A stretch of DNA of 64,000 bases from Arion vulgaris (GCA_020796225.1 CM036756.1:44218398-44282397); one strand, 5' to 3'. Positions 42,273-53,509 are shown, counted from the first letter of the stretch. The notes: a model not told the origin generated them from the sequence alone. Numbers and translations: made by a program.

Positions 42273-43985
42273 CAGTGGCGGCTCGTGATCATTTTTGGTG
42301 GTGGTGCCAGACAAAATTTCCGAAAATTATGGTTTTTGGGCTCGGTTTATATTTTAGTATTTACTATTATTTGTCTATTCCAAGTTTTCCCCTTTACTAT
42401 AATGGTTTGGCTCGCATGCGCAAATAAAAACGGGACAACGTTGCGCCAGGGGTAAGTGAGCTGGCACTGATCAAGACCCTACTCCACCTCCTCGTGGTGA
42501 CCCTGAAAATAGACAAAAGATCATGTCTGGCTAAATGGGTAAGGATCGAGAGAAGCTATCTGGTATAGGTAATAAAGCAAACCAGACACACCTTTGGGTC
42601 CTAAATACTAGTGAATGCACTCATCTTCTGCCGATGTCTAATGAAAAAAGTTGCATAAATGAAAAGCAAATGTAAGAAGTAACAACTAGAGTCGCGTGTA
42701 AGCGTATACTCTCCTCCTGAATCAATGGTCAACCATAATGCCAGCTCTCATTGCAAGAAAGCCGGGCACTCTCCCCACGCACTATAGGCAAAATGGGGAA
42801 AACTCATAATTCCTGCGGTGTAACAACAATTAAAATATATACCATATAATAAGATACAAAGAGGTCCCTACAACCTACCGTTGACCACAGTCCTTCCCAA
42901 TGAAATAGCAAACAATAAAAACCAAAAAACTTTGCTTTTCTTCACTGACAGTTAACCACGATTTTTACTAAACCACTTATTATTGAAAGTCCTCTATTTC
43001 TTGCCATCTTGTTGCACATATACAAAGCTATTTGACTGATGTGCACCTAGCCGTTTAATTTCAAGCTTTTCTTCTATCTTTAACGAAGGAAACAGATTTC
43101 GTAATAAATAATCCACTTGATTCATTTTGAATTTCGAGTAAGCCACAACTTCAAAAGTAGGTCACAGCTTGTCAATCGCAAACGAGTGTGCGTTGTAGAA
43201 GACATATGTATATTGAATACGAAACAGACGATTACCGTTAACGATTATAATAATAGTTAGTTACATATTTCTATTAATGCATATCCTTTTCTATTATTTT
43301 ATATATAATTTGTGATTCAATCGATAATTATACAAAGTACTATTTAATCAAGAGTCGTCGTTTAACTGTTAATTGGTTGATCGAGTAGGAACTTAGCTTC
43401 CGGTGAATAAAATGACATAAATTGTTTTGGCAATTATTATTAAAGGTAGCGGTCAAAGGTCATAGGTCGCAATGTTACATCGTCAGTAGAGAATTTTAAA
43501 CGACCCGATAAAACGAGTGCGCAGATATATATGTCAAGCGTTATAGAGAGAAGCTGAATTGGAGACCGTATATAATAGTTTTTTAATAATAATGTTTATA
43601 TATTATTATGATTGTTATATTATTATGATGTAACATTTATATTTTAGTGTTAAATATTCAACTTTCAAAGCTAATCAGTGTCAAGTTAACTATAATAATT
43701 AAAAAAAAAAAAATAATAAGTACACGTTAATTATTTTTGGTTTGGTAGGCCTGTTCTTACTGGCCCTAATGACCATGGTGTATACTAATTGGAGGAAAAA
43801 TATGTTGAATTTTAGATTTCAGAAAGTGTGTGATATTTTAGCATTATATATCAACTTTCAAAGCTAATCAGTATCTCGTTGAAAGTAATAATTATAAACA
43901 AATAATGTCTGAAATAATAAGTACACGTTACTCAATATTTTTGGTGGGCCTGGCCCCACTGACCCTTAATGACGAGCCACCTCTG
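42273..43985. mobile_element. Non-autonomous hAT-like element, 1713 bp, 8-bp TSD
   Basis: Imperfect TIRs cagtggcggctcgt (left) and, reversed, cagaggtggctcgt (right). Perfect 8-bp duplication gatgagac at 42265-42272 and 43986-43993. There is no transposase frame. Internal AT-rich body with tcaactttcaaagctaatcag twice near the right end. An 8-bp TSD and CAGNGG.. TIR are hAT hallmarks. Confidence 0.93.
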
Positions 43986-44222
43986 GATGAGACATGGCTC
44001 ACTCTCCAAGATTATCCTACAGGGAACAGTTGAGGTGGAAGAAGGAAGGGGGGCAGAGAAAATCCTTGTTTGACAACATCAAGAGCTGGTCAGGACAGAG
44101 TTTCTCCACACTCTTGAAGAGTTGAAGACAGAGACTCATGGCTTGTTTTTTGTGCTGATGTCTCCACAGTGACACCCCTACGTCCCTAACGGTTTTATTA
44201 TTGTTATATTATTATTAGAGAA
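43986..44222 (+). mobile_element. LINE 3' part, right half, with (TTA)n tail
   Basis: Resumes after the TSD: HGSLSKIILQGTVE then GGRRRGRQRKSW-like in a shifted frame, and ELKTETHGLFFVLMSPQ. Ends ttattattgttatattattatta. Confidence 0.85.
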
Positions 44223-44479
44223 AATAAAGAAGGGAGACATGAACCTCATTTTCCGCTTTGTTTCAATTCATTGAGAATCGAATAACGTACGATGGTGACT
44301 AATTTGGGTAATTGTACCTTATATAAGTCGATTTTTTCCTTCATGGAACCCAGTTTATTGGATCTGAGAAACGTATGTCTGTGTGTTCGTAGAGAAGCAT
44401 CTATTTAATCTTTCGTATGTTCTCCATGAAACTTCTAATCAAGATATCCAGAGAACGTGTGCATTTATAAGAGTTTAAA
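44223..44479. other. Unassigned sequence
   Basis: Nothing recognised. Confidence 0.4.
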
Positions 44480-44825
44480 GAAGTATTGTGACATTGCAAC
44501 AAACAACAGGTCAAATGATTTGGGCACATCACGGTTACCACAAGACAGTCTCCCAGAATATCCCTAGCATTCAGATACAACGGCAACAGATCCAGAGGGC
44601 GACCACGTAGACGGTGGTTTGACAGAATACATGAGGCACTAAATTCCACCTTGTATAAGCCTTGTATAGTCCAGCTCTAAACAGACCTGGATACGAAGTC
44701 TTCTTCAGGAACTGAAGAGTGTTCGACTATCCTGGGAAACCATAAAGAAAATAGCCAGAGATCGAGAAAAGTGGCGAACAACTGTTGAGGCCATATGCTC
44801 CACGAGGAGCAGAGAGGAATAAGTC
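44480..44825 (+). mobile_element. LINE C-terminal fragment
   Basis: FGHITVTTRQSPRISLAFRY, NGNRSRGRPRRRWFDRIHEA, then QTWIRSLLQELKSVRLSWET, IKKIARDREKWRTTVEAICS, TRSREE and stop. Frameshifted once. Confidence 0.85.
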
Positions 44826-45079
44826 ATCAACCAGTTCTATTCATTTTTAAGCTGTTATAAGTTGAAAATATTTGCTCTTTTTCCGTCCATGGTATTCTGA
44901 GTGTAAAGTGGTTTAAAGGCAATCGTTAAGCCTTATTGCACAGGTTTTACCAATACAACTCGGTTACCCTCCGCATACATGAGCCCACCAGCACCAGTTG
45001 CTTCATACTGCATAAAGTACAACAAAGCACAACTCCATATGTAGTCATCAAGAGTCTCCGATAAAAAGAAACCCAACAG
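44826..45079. other. Unassigned sequence
   Basis: Nothing recognised. Confidence 0.4.
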
Positions 45080-45170
45080 AACGACACAGTGTGGTTTCGA
45101 ACCCACGGCTTCCAGAACGCAAGAAAAACTCTTAACCGCTTCTCAATAGAGACCCCTGAGCACTAACTAA
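45080..45170 (-). mobile_element. tRNA-like SINE head (family C type)
   Basis: Minus strand: gggtctctattgagaagcggttaag, then gccgtgggttcgaaaccac with a clean box B GGTTCGAAACC. Folding as a true tRNA gene was not evident. Confidence 0.7.
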
Positions 45171-45420
45171 TCTGTAGCACTTGCATTCAAGGGAATTAAC
45201 CAACATGAAAACCTACCGTGTTATATGTCAACAGGAAGAAGATTTAGATTTACAAGAAGCTTAAAGTACAAACTTCAATATCTGACACACGGAAGACAGT
45301 ATAAACTTATATTCTTTAGGAGATCGCAAAATAAAAATGCCATCAGGCTTCTGTCTAACCTAATACGATGCATATCTCTGATTTGTCTCTCTTCTTTAAA
45401 AAAAAAAAATACAGTAAGGT
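45171..45420. other. Unassigned sequence
   Basis: Ends in a (TTAAA)AAAAA run before the hAT copy. Confidence 0.4.
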
Positions 45421-46535
45421 CAGTAGCGGCTTGTGATCATTTTTCCTGATGGGGCCAGACACAAATTTTCTGACAAATCATGGTATTAGGTTAGGTTATA
45501 TTCTAATATTTACTATTTTTTATATATTTTGGAAACTTGTCACACCTTTACTAGAACCTACACTGTCGCACACAGACGTATACTGATGGAACGGGCGATT
45601 ACCGTAAACTATTCTATAATGGCTAGTTAATTATTTATATTATTATTTTTTTTTTATATATCCTTGGAATCCATTCGGTATTTTCGCAGGCAGACTAATG
45701 TTTTGCGCAATAACACAGTTTAACTTTCCACTGGTTTGGCCGCGTAAGAATTTCCCTATTAAAATGAATGAAAACCACATATTTGTCTGTGCTAAATAGC
45801 CAGTCGAGAGAGAGGTCAGAGGTCGCTATATTAATAGATAATCTAAGTTATAGATTCCCAAACTTTTCTGCCCACCGCCCACTTTGCACAACATAAACTT
45901 TGTAACGCCCCTCCACATTATAATAGCTTGCCAACGCCCATCCGCCTCCCCACACACACATATATACACGCTCTATTTTCTCTATGACATTAAAAATTGA
46001 TATATATTTCTGTCATACATGGTCAATTTTCAAATGATTATATACAGAAAATAGAAAATTGATGAAAAAATGGATAGTGTAAGACGGGCATAAGATGCAT
46101 TTAAATGCAGAGTTCAAATTTTAAATAATTATTCATTGGCAAAATCACGAAAATAATTTATTTTAAAATATTTATTATTAATTTCATCTTTAAGAGTCAC
46201 CGACCCTAAACGTCTGAACATCCCCAAATTCTTCTGAACCCACTATCGCCCCCCTAGAACGCCCACTTTGGGGAACGCTGGTCTAAGTAGACCACATTTC
46301 TACTAGCCTTAAAAATTGCGCTGAAAATGCGTGAGGTATACTAATTAGGGAGGAAAGACGCTGCATTTCAGACCGTATATGATATTTTAATGTATAGATT
46401 TAACTTTCAAAGCTAATCAGTATCACTTTAAAAGTAATAATTTTGAACAAATAATTTATAAAGTAATAAATACACGTTACACATTATTTTTGAAGGAGTC
46501 CGGACCCACTGGCCTTTAATGACGAGCCGTCACTG
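45421..46535. mobile_element. Non-autonomous hAT-like element, copy 2
   Basis: TIRs cagtagcggcttgt and (reversed) cagtgacggctcgt. Shares with copy 1 gatcatttttcctgatggggccag at the left and aactttcaaagctaatcagtatc and cactggcctttaatgacgagcc at the right. Flanking 8-mers (agtaaggt and aacaaacc) do not match, so the TSD is lost or the ends recombined. It contains a nested MITE. Confidence 0.88.
45849..46280. mobile_element. 432-bp MITE nested in hAT copy 2, 8-bp TSD
   Basis: Left end tatagattcccaaactttt; right end reversed cagcgttccccaaagtgggcg. Flanks atctaagt (45841-45848) and gtctaagt (46281-46288) match 7/8. This is a TTCCC(A/C)AAA-type hAT end. Confidence 0.75.
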
Positions 46536-46934
46536 AACAAACCGCAAATTTCACCACCGATATATTTTTTTCAATCCTTCTGTCAATTTGTAGTAATTCC
46601 CAGAACTGTGTACAGTCATCAGTTATGCAATCCTAATTTGTCAGCAACAAGTTTTAATATCCTGAGATGTGAAGCTTGCTTTCACGTAGGGACTTAGTGT
46701 TATCTTGATATACTGAGCCTAAGCTAATTACCACGATGTCAGAGTGGTACATACTAAAAGTAATATTGAGACTGGGTCGATGGTACATGACAACAGAAGT
46801 CAAGTAGTGAGTGTCAACTTCTTTTCAAGGGATGTAGTCGTAATGAATTATTCTTGGTTGTGTCCCTTGGGTTGATGACTTCTAAAAGCGTTAAACCAGA
46901 GATAATGGTGTTTGTCGCGTAGTATAGGGTCAGC
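46536..46934. other. Unassigned sequence
   Basis: Nothing recognised on either strand. Confidence 0.4.
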
Positions 46935-47030
46935 GAGAGAGATAGAGATAGAGATAGAAAGAGAGGGATAGAAAGAGAGAGATAGAGAGAGAGAGACAGA
47001 GAGAGAGAAATAGAGAGTGTGAGCGGGAGA
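46935..47030. repeat. (GA)n-rich simple repeat
   Basis: gagagagatagagatagaga and related. Confidence 0.9.
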
Positions 47031-47169
47031 GTGAAAGTTTAACGGCAGCGGAACAGTTAATTAGACAGTTTAAAAACATAAATATATGTTATTTAGCATA
47101 TAGATTAGTAAAGATAACAGACAAACGAATAGATTGTATACACGTATATGAATGAAACAAAAACGCCAA

Positions 47170-47570
47170 GATATTTCGATTTCTTCTTCTTCTGCGTTCT
47201 CACTAGATTGGGATTTCGGATTCTCTAATAAAGGCAGCCGTTTGCCTTAGATTGTCAGCCATGCCATACAGTTTGTCTTCTGCGTTCTCACTAGATTGGG
47301 ATTTCGGATTCTCTAATAAAGGCCGCCGTCTGCCTCAGATTATCAGCCACGCCATACAGTCTGTCTTGAACGCTGGTGTAAGTGGACCACCTCATTCTTC
47401 TCTGGTCTGCATACTGGGGCAGTTCTTGCTTTAGCTCCCATGTGATCTCCCGTAGTTCGTTTTGGCCAGCCTCGTGATGGTAGGTCCAACATTCTTACTG
47501 CGTGGCTAAGTCTCCGAGGCAGATCGACGACCGTAGAATCCGTTATCCCATTCCTCATTGTGAGAGGTTG
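47170..47570 (-). mobile_element. Unknown retroelement-like frame with a 90-bp duplication
   Basis: Minus strand reads ELPQYADQRRMRWSTYTSVQ, DRLYGVADNLRQTAAFIRES, EIPI and a stop. The sequence encoding RLYGVADNLRQTAAFIRESEIP is present twice (about 47190-47275 and 47278-47365). Its family is not recognised. Confidence 0.5.
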
Positions 47571-47576
47571 TTGTGA

Positions 47577-48400
47577 GAAGCAGGACTAGAGGAAGAAAAT
47601 AATATTTCAGAACATTTTTTTGCAGATGACCAAGTACTGATTGCATACAACGAAGAATCTCTCCAGAACCATTTGAGCTTAGTTAACGTCAAGGGTGAGG
47701 AGTACAACATGAAAATAAATATAATAAAGACAGAGACAATGGCAGTAAGTAGACAGCCAGAAAACCTTACAATAAAACTCCAGAACATAGACATAAAACA
47801 AACAATTGAGGCCAAATACTTAGGAGCGATTTTCACACCAGATGGAAGTATCGATAGCGAAATCAGCAATCGTTGCTCAAAAACTAACCAAGTACTGGGA
47901 CAGTTAACACTACTGTTGTCACATAAAGAGATACCGCTAACAACTAAAGCAAATCTCATAAGAACCATTTTCTGGCTAACACTATGTTACCAGTGTCAAA
48001 CATGGCCAATAACAACAGCTAATGAGCGGAAAATCATAACGACAGAGATGATGTGTCTTAGAAGAGCTGCAGTTGTGACAATAAGAGACAAAATTAGAAA
48101 TGAAGAAATCAGAAGAAGACTGGATGTGAAACCAGTCATGCAATTCATAAAAACAACAGATTAAATGGTTTGGACACATGACCAGAATGCCCTGATATCG
48201 TCTACAACAGAGAGCCACACATAAAAAGTATAATGAGTACAAAGCAAGACCACGCAAAAGATGGAGCGACGGCATTAAGACCAGCCTTACGAAAATGACT
48301 ATCAGCTTACAAAGTGCCTTAAAACAAGCACACATAAGATCACTACGTTCTCCCCCCAACATTTCTATAAAGAAGTAAATGGTGGAAGATAAGAAGAAGT
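47577..48400 (+). mobile_element. LINE, 5'-truncated, family X, retains FADD
   Basis: Reads EHFFADDQVLIAYNEESLQN, HLSLVNVKGEEYNMKINIIK, TETMAVSRQPENLTIKLQNI, DIKQTIEAKYLGAIFTPDGS, ...LIRTIFWLTLCYQCQTWPIT, TANERKIITTEMMCLRRAAV, VTIRDKIRNEEIRRRLDVKP, then shifted GRPRKRWSDGI-like. FADD is the catalytic aspartate pair of reverse transcriptase. It is the only copy in the window reaching so far 5'. Ends ctataaagaagtaaatggtgg and (AAG)n. Confidence 0.92.
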
Positions 48401-48499
48401 AGAGGGGTCGTTGCAGCATGTTATGAGCCTTACGGCCTGGTGCATCCGATTTCTGCAAGCATTTCAATTTAAGACGTATCACATTATACTAAATGTCGA

Positions 48500-48850
48500 A
48501 ACTAGTTATCTTGCTAACTCACTAACCAAACGACATACCGAGCGACCGACCAGACAGCCAAAACCCATACACATACCCATCCACCACAAAGCATCCAACC
48601 ACCCAGCAACCAACCAAACAACCGACCGACCAACACGACAACCACCCAGCAACCAACCAAACAACCAACCAACCAACACGACAGCCAGCAAGATAACCAA
48701 TCAACCAACTAACTAACAAACCAATTAACTACCAGTCTGCTAAGCAACCAACCAACCGACCAACTAATCAACTAGAAAACCCACTAGTTATCTAACGAAT
48801 TAGTTAATTAACACTCGAGAAAGTTAGCTAACCACCATTCAACCAACTAA
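48500..48850. repeat. (AACC)n-rich degenerate repeat
   Basis: accaaccaaacaaccaacca and accgaccgaccaacacgac variants. The three overlapping minus-strand frames are composition artefacts. Confidence 0.85.
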
Positions 48851-48979
48851 CCAGCACCATCGAATTCAAGCTGGAACGATCCCCCAAAAAACCAATTCAA
48901 ATATTGGTTAAAATAGCTGTAACTTCCTATAAAATAAACTTCAATAAAACTTCAATGTAAAAATGAAAGCGCAGGTACA

Positions 48980-48996
48980 TGTGTGTGTGTGCGTGT

Positions 48997-49038
<42 letters not shown>

Positions 49039-49055
49039 ATATATATATAGTAGAA
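48980..49055. repeat. (GT)n(TA)n simple repeat
   Basis: tgtgtgtgtgcg then tatatatatatatatatata. Confidence 0.95.
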
Positions 49056-49284
49056 TTGTAATTGTAGTATACTAAGTATATATCTCATCTTCACAATGGG
49101 AGCATATCTAGTGCATCCGAGAACTACGCGCATGCTTACATTTCCCGTTCCAGGTACTTAAATTGCTATCCCGGTAACTATCCCGTTACCGAGAGGATAC
49201 TGTCCATAATACACGATGGACTTAACCAATTGATGGAACTGTAGAAGTGTTAGAAGTTTATGAAGTGTTCAGTCATTGCAACTC

Positions 49285-49690
49285 TGAAATGGTGTCTATT
49301 TCGCGAGGAGGTAACGTGTTTGCCTATCGCTGCAAAAGTACTCAGTTTCCTGCGTAGAGAACATCTTGGAATATTTTTCCAATGATCCCTGATCCATTTG
49401 TAAGGGGAATTGAGTTTCTTGTCCTATCGGAGAAGGACGATAAAACGTAGGTGTCATGTTCATTGAGCACACAAAGGAACCCATATCGGCTGAACATTGA
49501 CAATAGTAGGCTACACATCTAGTTACCCTGACAAAATTCATTATAAATAATTGTAACAAATCCATGCACACATTTTATCATCTTCAAAATTACATTCGGT
49601 GACCATAGCCGATGTTATGGAGTTCTGGAGATCTTTCTGTGAAGAAAGAAATCGAAGTGCAATGATGATGGTCTTATTAATTAATGAATA
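49285..49690 (+). mobile_element. SINE family B, full orientation with expanded tail
   Basis: Head ttcgcgaggaggtaacgtgt, then cgataaaacgtagg, gaaccatatcgg-like, gccgatgttatggag, gaagtgcaatgatgatggtc. The (ATCA)n tail becomes the 12-bp array that follows. Confidence 0.82.
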
Positions 49691-49993
49691 AATCAATGGA
49701 TAAATCAATGGATAAATCAATGAATAAATCAATGGATAAATCAATGAATAAATCAATGGATAGATCAATGAATAAATCAATGGATAAATCAATGGATAAA
49801 TCAATAGATAGATCAATGAATAAATCAATGGATAAATCAATAGATAGATCAATGAATAAATCAATGGATAAATCAATGGATAAATCAATAGATAGATCAA
49901 TGAATAAATCAATGGATAAATCAATAGATAGATCAATGAATAAATCAATGGATAAATCAATGAATAAATCAATGGATAAATCAATAGATAGAT
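49684..49993. repeat. Minisatellite T21, 12-bp unit, about 26 copies, born from a SINE tail
   Basis: aatcaatggata, aatcaatgaata and aatcaatagata(g) variants in ordered blocks, continuing directly from the SINE 3' tail. 12 = 4 codons, so frames on both strands stay open. Confidence 0.95.
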
Positions 49994-50664
49994 GGTATAG
50001 CAGAACCATGTCAAAAAAGCAAAAGTATATATCGTCTAAACTACTAAAGAAGATCAAAACAAAAACATAAAACCACGACACTCGACAACATCCCGATAAC
50101 AGTCTGACGACAAAATAAGAAATCAATTAATCAAGCAAGCAATCAATTATTCACTCAATCTATCAATCTATCCGTCAGTTAGACAGTCAATCAATCGATC
50201 AATCAATCGGCTTTGAAATCTGTGATATCTATCTTGCAACTTTGTACCATTTGTAATACGATATATCAGAGGAAATGAAAAAGAAAGTGATTATATTTTA
50301 ACACGTGATATGCAGCTAAAATTAGATGCACAGAAAATAAGGAAAAAGACGAGATAAAAAAAACAAAACATCAGTACAAGTCTTACAGTATGTCACTATA
50401 CAACAAAAACAGATTCCGGTCCTACACCAGAAAAATACAAATAAAAACCAAACAAAAAGTACTGTACAAAAATAAAACACATCCACATAAACGGTAATTT
50501 ACACGCTAATTTAGTGGCTGGAACTGTCGAATGTATGGCTAGGATTGCCTCAATAAGATGTTGATGTATGTAGCTGATCCTATTATTCTTGGTACTTTGT
50601 TAACTTGTGCGGTCGGAGATACCAGATATTGGTAGTTCTTCTATTGACGGTCGTGTCATGCCCT
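49994..50664. other. Unassigned; some (AATC)n at 50120-50210
   Basis: aatcaattaatcaagcaagc and related; no gene. Confidence 0.5.
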
Positions 50665-51320
50665 TTTTCATGGCAGCTCGTCACCTTTAATTTATGGTAA
50701 CCGTGTCACCTTTGGTTTATTGCAGCTTGGTCACCTTTGGTTTATGGTAACTTGTTCAACTGTGGTTTATGGCAGTTCATATACCTTTCGTTTATGGCAG
50801 CTTAGTCACCTTTGGTTTATGGCAGCTCGGATACCTTTTGTTTATGGCAGCTCGGATACCTTTTGTTTATGGCAGCTTAGTTACTTTTGGTTTATGGCAG
50901 CTCGGTCATCATTGGTTTATGGTAGCTTAGTCATCATTGGTTTATGGCAGCTTGGTCATCATTGGTTTATGGCAGCTTGGTCATCATTGGTTTATGGTAT
51001 CTTGGTCATCATTGGTTTATGGTAGCTTGGTCATCATTGGTTTATGGCAGCTTGGTCATCATTGGTTTATGGCAGCTTGGTCATCATTGGTTTATGGTAT
51101 CTTGGTCATCATTGGTTTATGGCAGCTTGGTCATCATTGGTTTATGGCAGCTTGGTCATCATTGGTTTATGGTATCTTGGTCATCATTGGTTTATGGTAG
51201 CTTGGTCATCATTGGTTTATGGCAGCTATATCATTGATTTATGGTAGCTTGTTCAACTTTGGTTTATGGCAGCTCAGTTACCTTTGGTTTATGGTAGCTC
51301 GGTCACCTTTTGTTCTAGGT
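50665..51320. repeat. Minisatellite T22, 25-bp unit, about 26 copies
   Basis: Unit begins agcttggtcatcattggttt and ends atggc. Outer copies (tcacctttgg) are diverged and central ones (tcatcattgg) nearly identical. In the centre a three-unit cycle (two gcagc/ggc units, one ggtatc unit) recurs. Confidence 0.95.
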
Positions 51321-51414
51321 ATCCCATCTCTTATCACTGGCTTCTGGCGCTATGAGTATGTGACAGCGGTCTCAATTCTACCTAGCCTCAAGTGTATGTG
51401 AATGGATTTTCGAC

Positions 51415-52090
51415 CCCTCATCATCATCAGTTGCTTGTCCTGAGTAGTTTTGCCACCCTAACAGTCTTTCAGAATTTCCCTCTCTCATAGGCCTCTACTG
51501 TCGTCATGATCAAATCATCAGTTCCATCCTGAATCTATCTTCTCAGTGGTCTTCTCGTCTCTATTTGACGGGATGCATCCTTTCATAATGGTTTCCTTCA
51601 ATACTTCTGTCTTTTATATGTACCACATATTTCTATTTTCTCACTCTTATTTGTAGCATCAGTCAGTTTTTTTTGTATTTTATTTCTCTGGATATATCTA
51701 AATAAAAATTATACAGGGTGTTCAACTTAAAAGCAGCCTGTAAATGGAGCTAATCTGGCATATATGTATGAAAATGAGAAGGTTCAGTTAGGACGTAGTA
51801 TAGGTCAAGGTTGTGTGATGGTGTGTAATTGTAAGTGGAAGGGCGATGAACAAATGTGACGTAGGACAAGCTAGTCAGAACCGGTTTAAAAGTAAATAGA
51901 CGAGATGCAATGCGTACCTGGCAAATTTCTATGTATCACTGGGGCTGCTTTTAAGTTGAACACCTGTTTTTGTTCTATTCTCTGTTCATGTAACAAGCGG
52001 ACTCTTCTGTAACACTTAAATTAAAAAATACATATATGTTTTTACACTCCCTTGTTCAATGCCCATGCTTCACACCCATATTCAGAAGAT
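51415..52090 (-). mobile_element. LINE C-terminus, family 2, split by a MITE and ending in array T23
   Basis: Minus strand from 52090: YGCEAWALNKGV, KHICIF, KCYRRV (to about 51970). After the MITE: LMLQIRVRK, ...GRRPLR-like, DRFRMELM, ...REGNSERLLGWQNYSGQ, gatgatgatga tail at 51420. Same order as 37859-38342. Confidence 0.85.
51714..51966. mobile_element. TA-flanked MITE, copy 3, 253 bp, inserted in LINE
   Basis: cagggtgttcaacttaaaag at the left; caggtgttcaacttaaaagc, reversed, at the right. TA precedes; TT follows. Body is the reverse complement of copy 1. Confidence 0.9.
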
Positions 52091-52565
52091 GCATATTCGT
52101 AGTACTCTGCTTCACACCCATATTCAGAAGATGCATATTCGTAATTCTGCTTCGACCATATTCAGAAGATGCTATTCGTAGTACTCTGCTTCCACCCATA
52201 TTCAGAAGATGTATATTCGTAGTACTCTGCTTCACACCCATATTCAGAAGATGCATATTCGTAGTACTCTGCTTCACACCCATATTCAGAAGATGTATAT
52301 TAGTAGTACTCTGCTTCACACCCATATTCAGAAGATGTATATTCGTAGTACTCTGCTTCACACCCATATTCAGAAGATGTATATCTGTAGTACTCTGCTT
52401 CACACCATTTTCCCAGAAGATGCATATTCTGTGTACTCTGCTTCACACCATATTCAGAAGATGCATATTAGTAGTACTCTGCTCACACCCATATTCAGAA
52501 GATGTATATTCGTGTACTCTGCTTCGCACCATATTCAGAAGATGCATATTCTGTAGTACTCTGAT
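52060..52565. repeat. Minisatellite T23, 42-bp unit, about 12 copies, derived from LINE
   Basis: Unit begins tgcttcacacccatattcag and ends ...gcatattcgtagtactc. Its first 19 bp are the reverse complement of the YGCEAW codons in the adjoining LINE. 42 = 14 codons, hence open frames on both strands. Confidence 0.93.
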
Positions 52566-53509
52566 CTTTGTTTCTTTACGGTGTTTATGGTAAACATTTA
52601 AAGTGATATTTGTTGATGTATTACTTCCCTGACATAAAACGACTGTTTTGGTGACACTTATAGTCAAAGACAGCGTACTCAAGGCACGAGAGGAGACTTA
52701 ACTTCTTGTGGACAAATGCCACATTTACGTGGCTTTGGTTGGACACCTTTTACCAGGAGTCACATAAAGGGCGTTTTATATTTTAATAACAAATGGCTTA
52801 AAAACATGACTCTTTGCCGGGTTTCATTATAAGAGTTAACATCTTTCATCCGATGTCTCCCCAAGATTGTCAATTGACCGTCTGTAAAGATGAAAATGTC
52901 ATATATAGTCGAAAATAGGTCGCATGTCCTGACCAAATTATTGCTATGGGTTGCAGGGTAGCCTCACCATGTGCAGTAGGGTGGCATAGTCGCGAAGGAG
53001 TTGATTGAGAAGGATTTATGCCGTTTTTGTCTTTGCTATTAAACGAGACACGTTGAAGAGTGAACAATTAGATCTAGTGCAGATAAAAACATCACCATCA
53101 GTATCTACGAAAGGTATTGTATAAAATGAATGAGAAGGATATGCCAAAGAGAGGTCGGGGAGGACAGGATATATCCCCCCTCTCCATTTATGTCTAGTTT
53201 GGGAATCTAAAATGGAGAATGTCCTTCCATTTTGCTCCCTATCCTACTGTTCCTACTGTTCCTACTGTTTCATCCAAAGTTAAAGTCCATACTATTAAAC
53301 CAAGCAGGGTTTGCAGGAATGTCAGAATATGGAATGGAATACACACTAACGATCAATGCATTAGAGTCCTCCTTAAGGTTTTGTGGTCAGGTTTTATTCA
53401 TCTAGCCTTCTGCATAACAGTGCTGACCCAAACTGCAGTTGGAATTTATTTTCTCAGCATTTATTCCCTTAGCAAGTTGTTACTAGTGTCAAACAGCTAG
53501 TACACAAAA
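52566..53509. other. Unassigned sequence, about 0.95 kb
   Basis: Short 9-bp repeat (tactgttcc) at 53245-53272; no gene recognised. Confidence 0.4.

Noticed and set aside
45080..45170. Functional tRNA gene on the minus strand (clean box B)
   Set aside because: The acceptor-stem halves do not pair convincingly by eye and the sequence is shared with SINE family C; tRNAscan or a covariance model would settle it.
49541..50126. Frames of repeated NKSMDKSM (plus) and DLSIDLFI/LIYPLIYS (minus)
   Set aside because: A 12-bp repeat keeps all frames open on both strands.
52036..52593. 185-aa frame of FTPIFRRCIFVVLC repeats
   Set aside because: 42-bp minisatellite derived from a LINE; no start context, and the reverse strand is also open.
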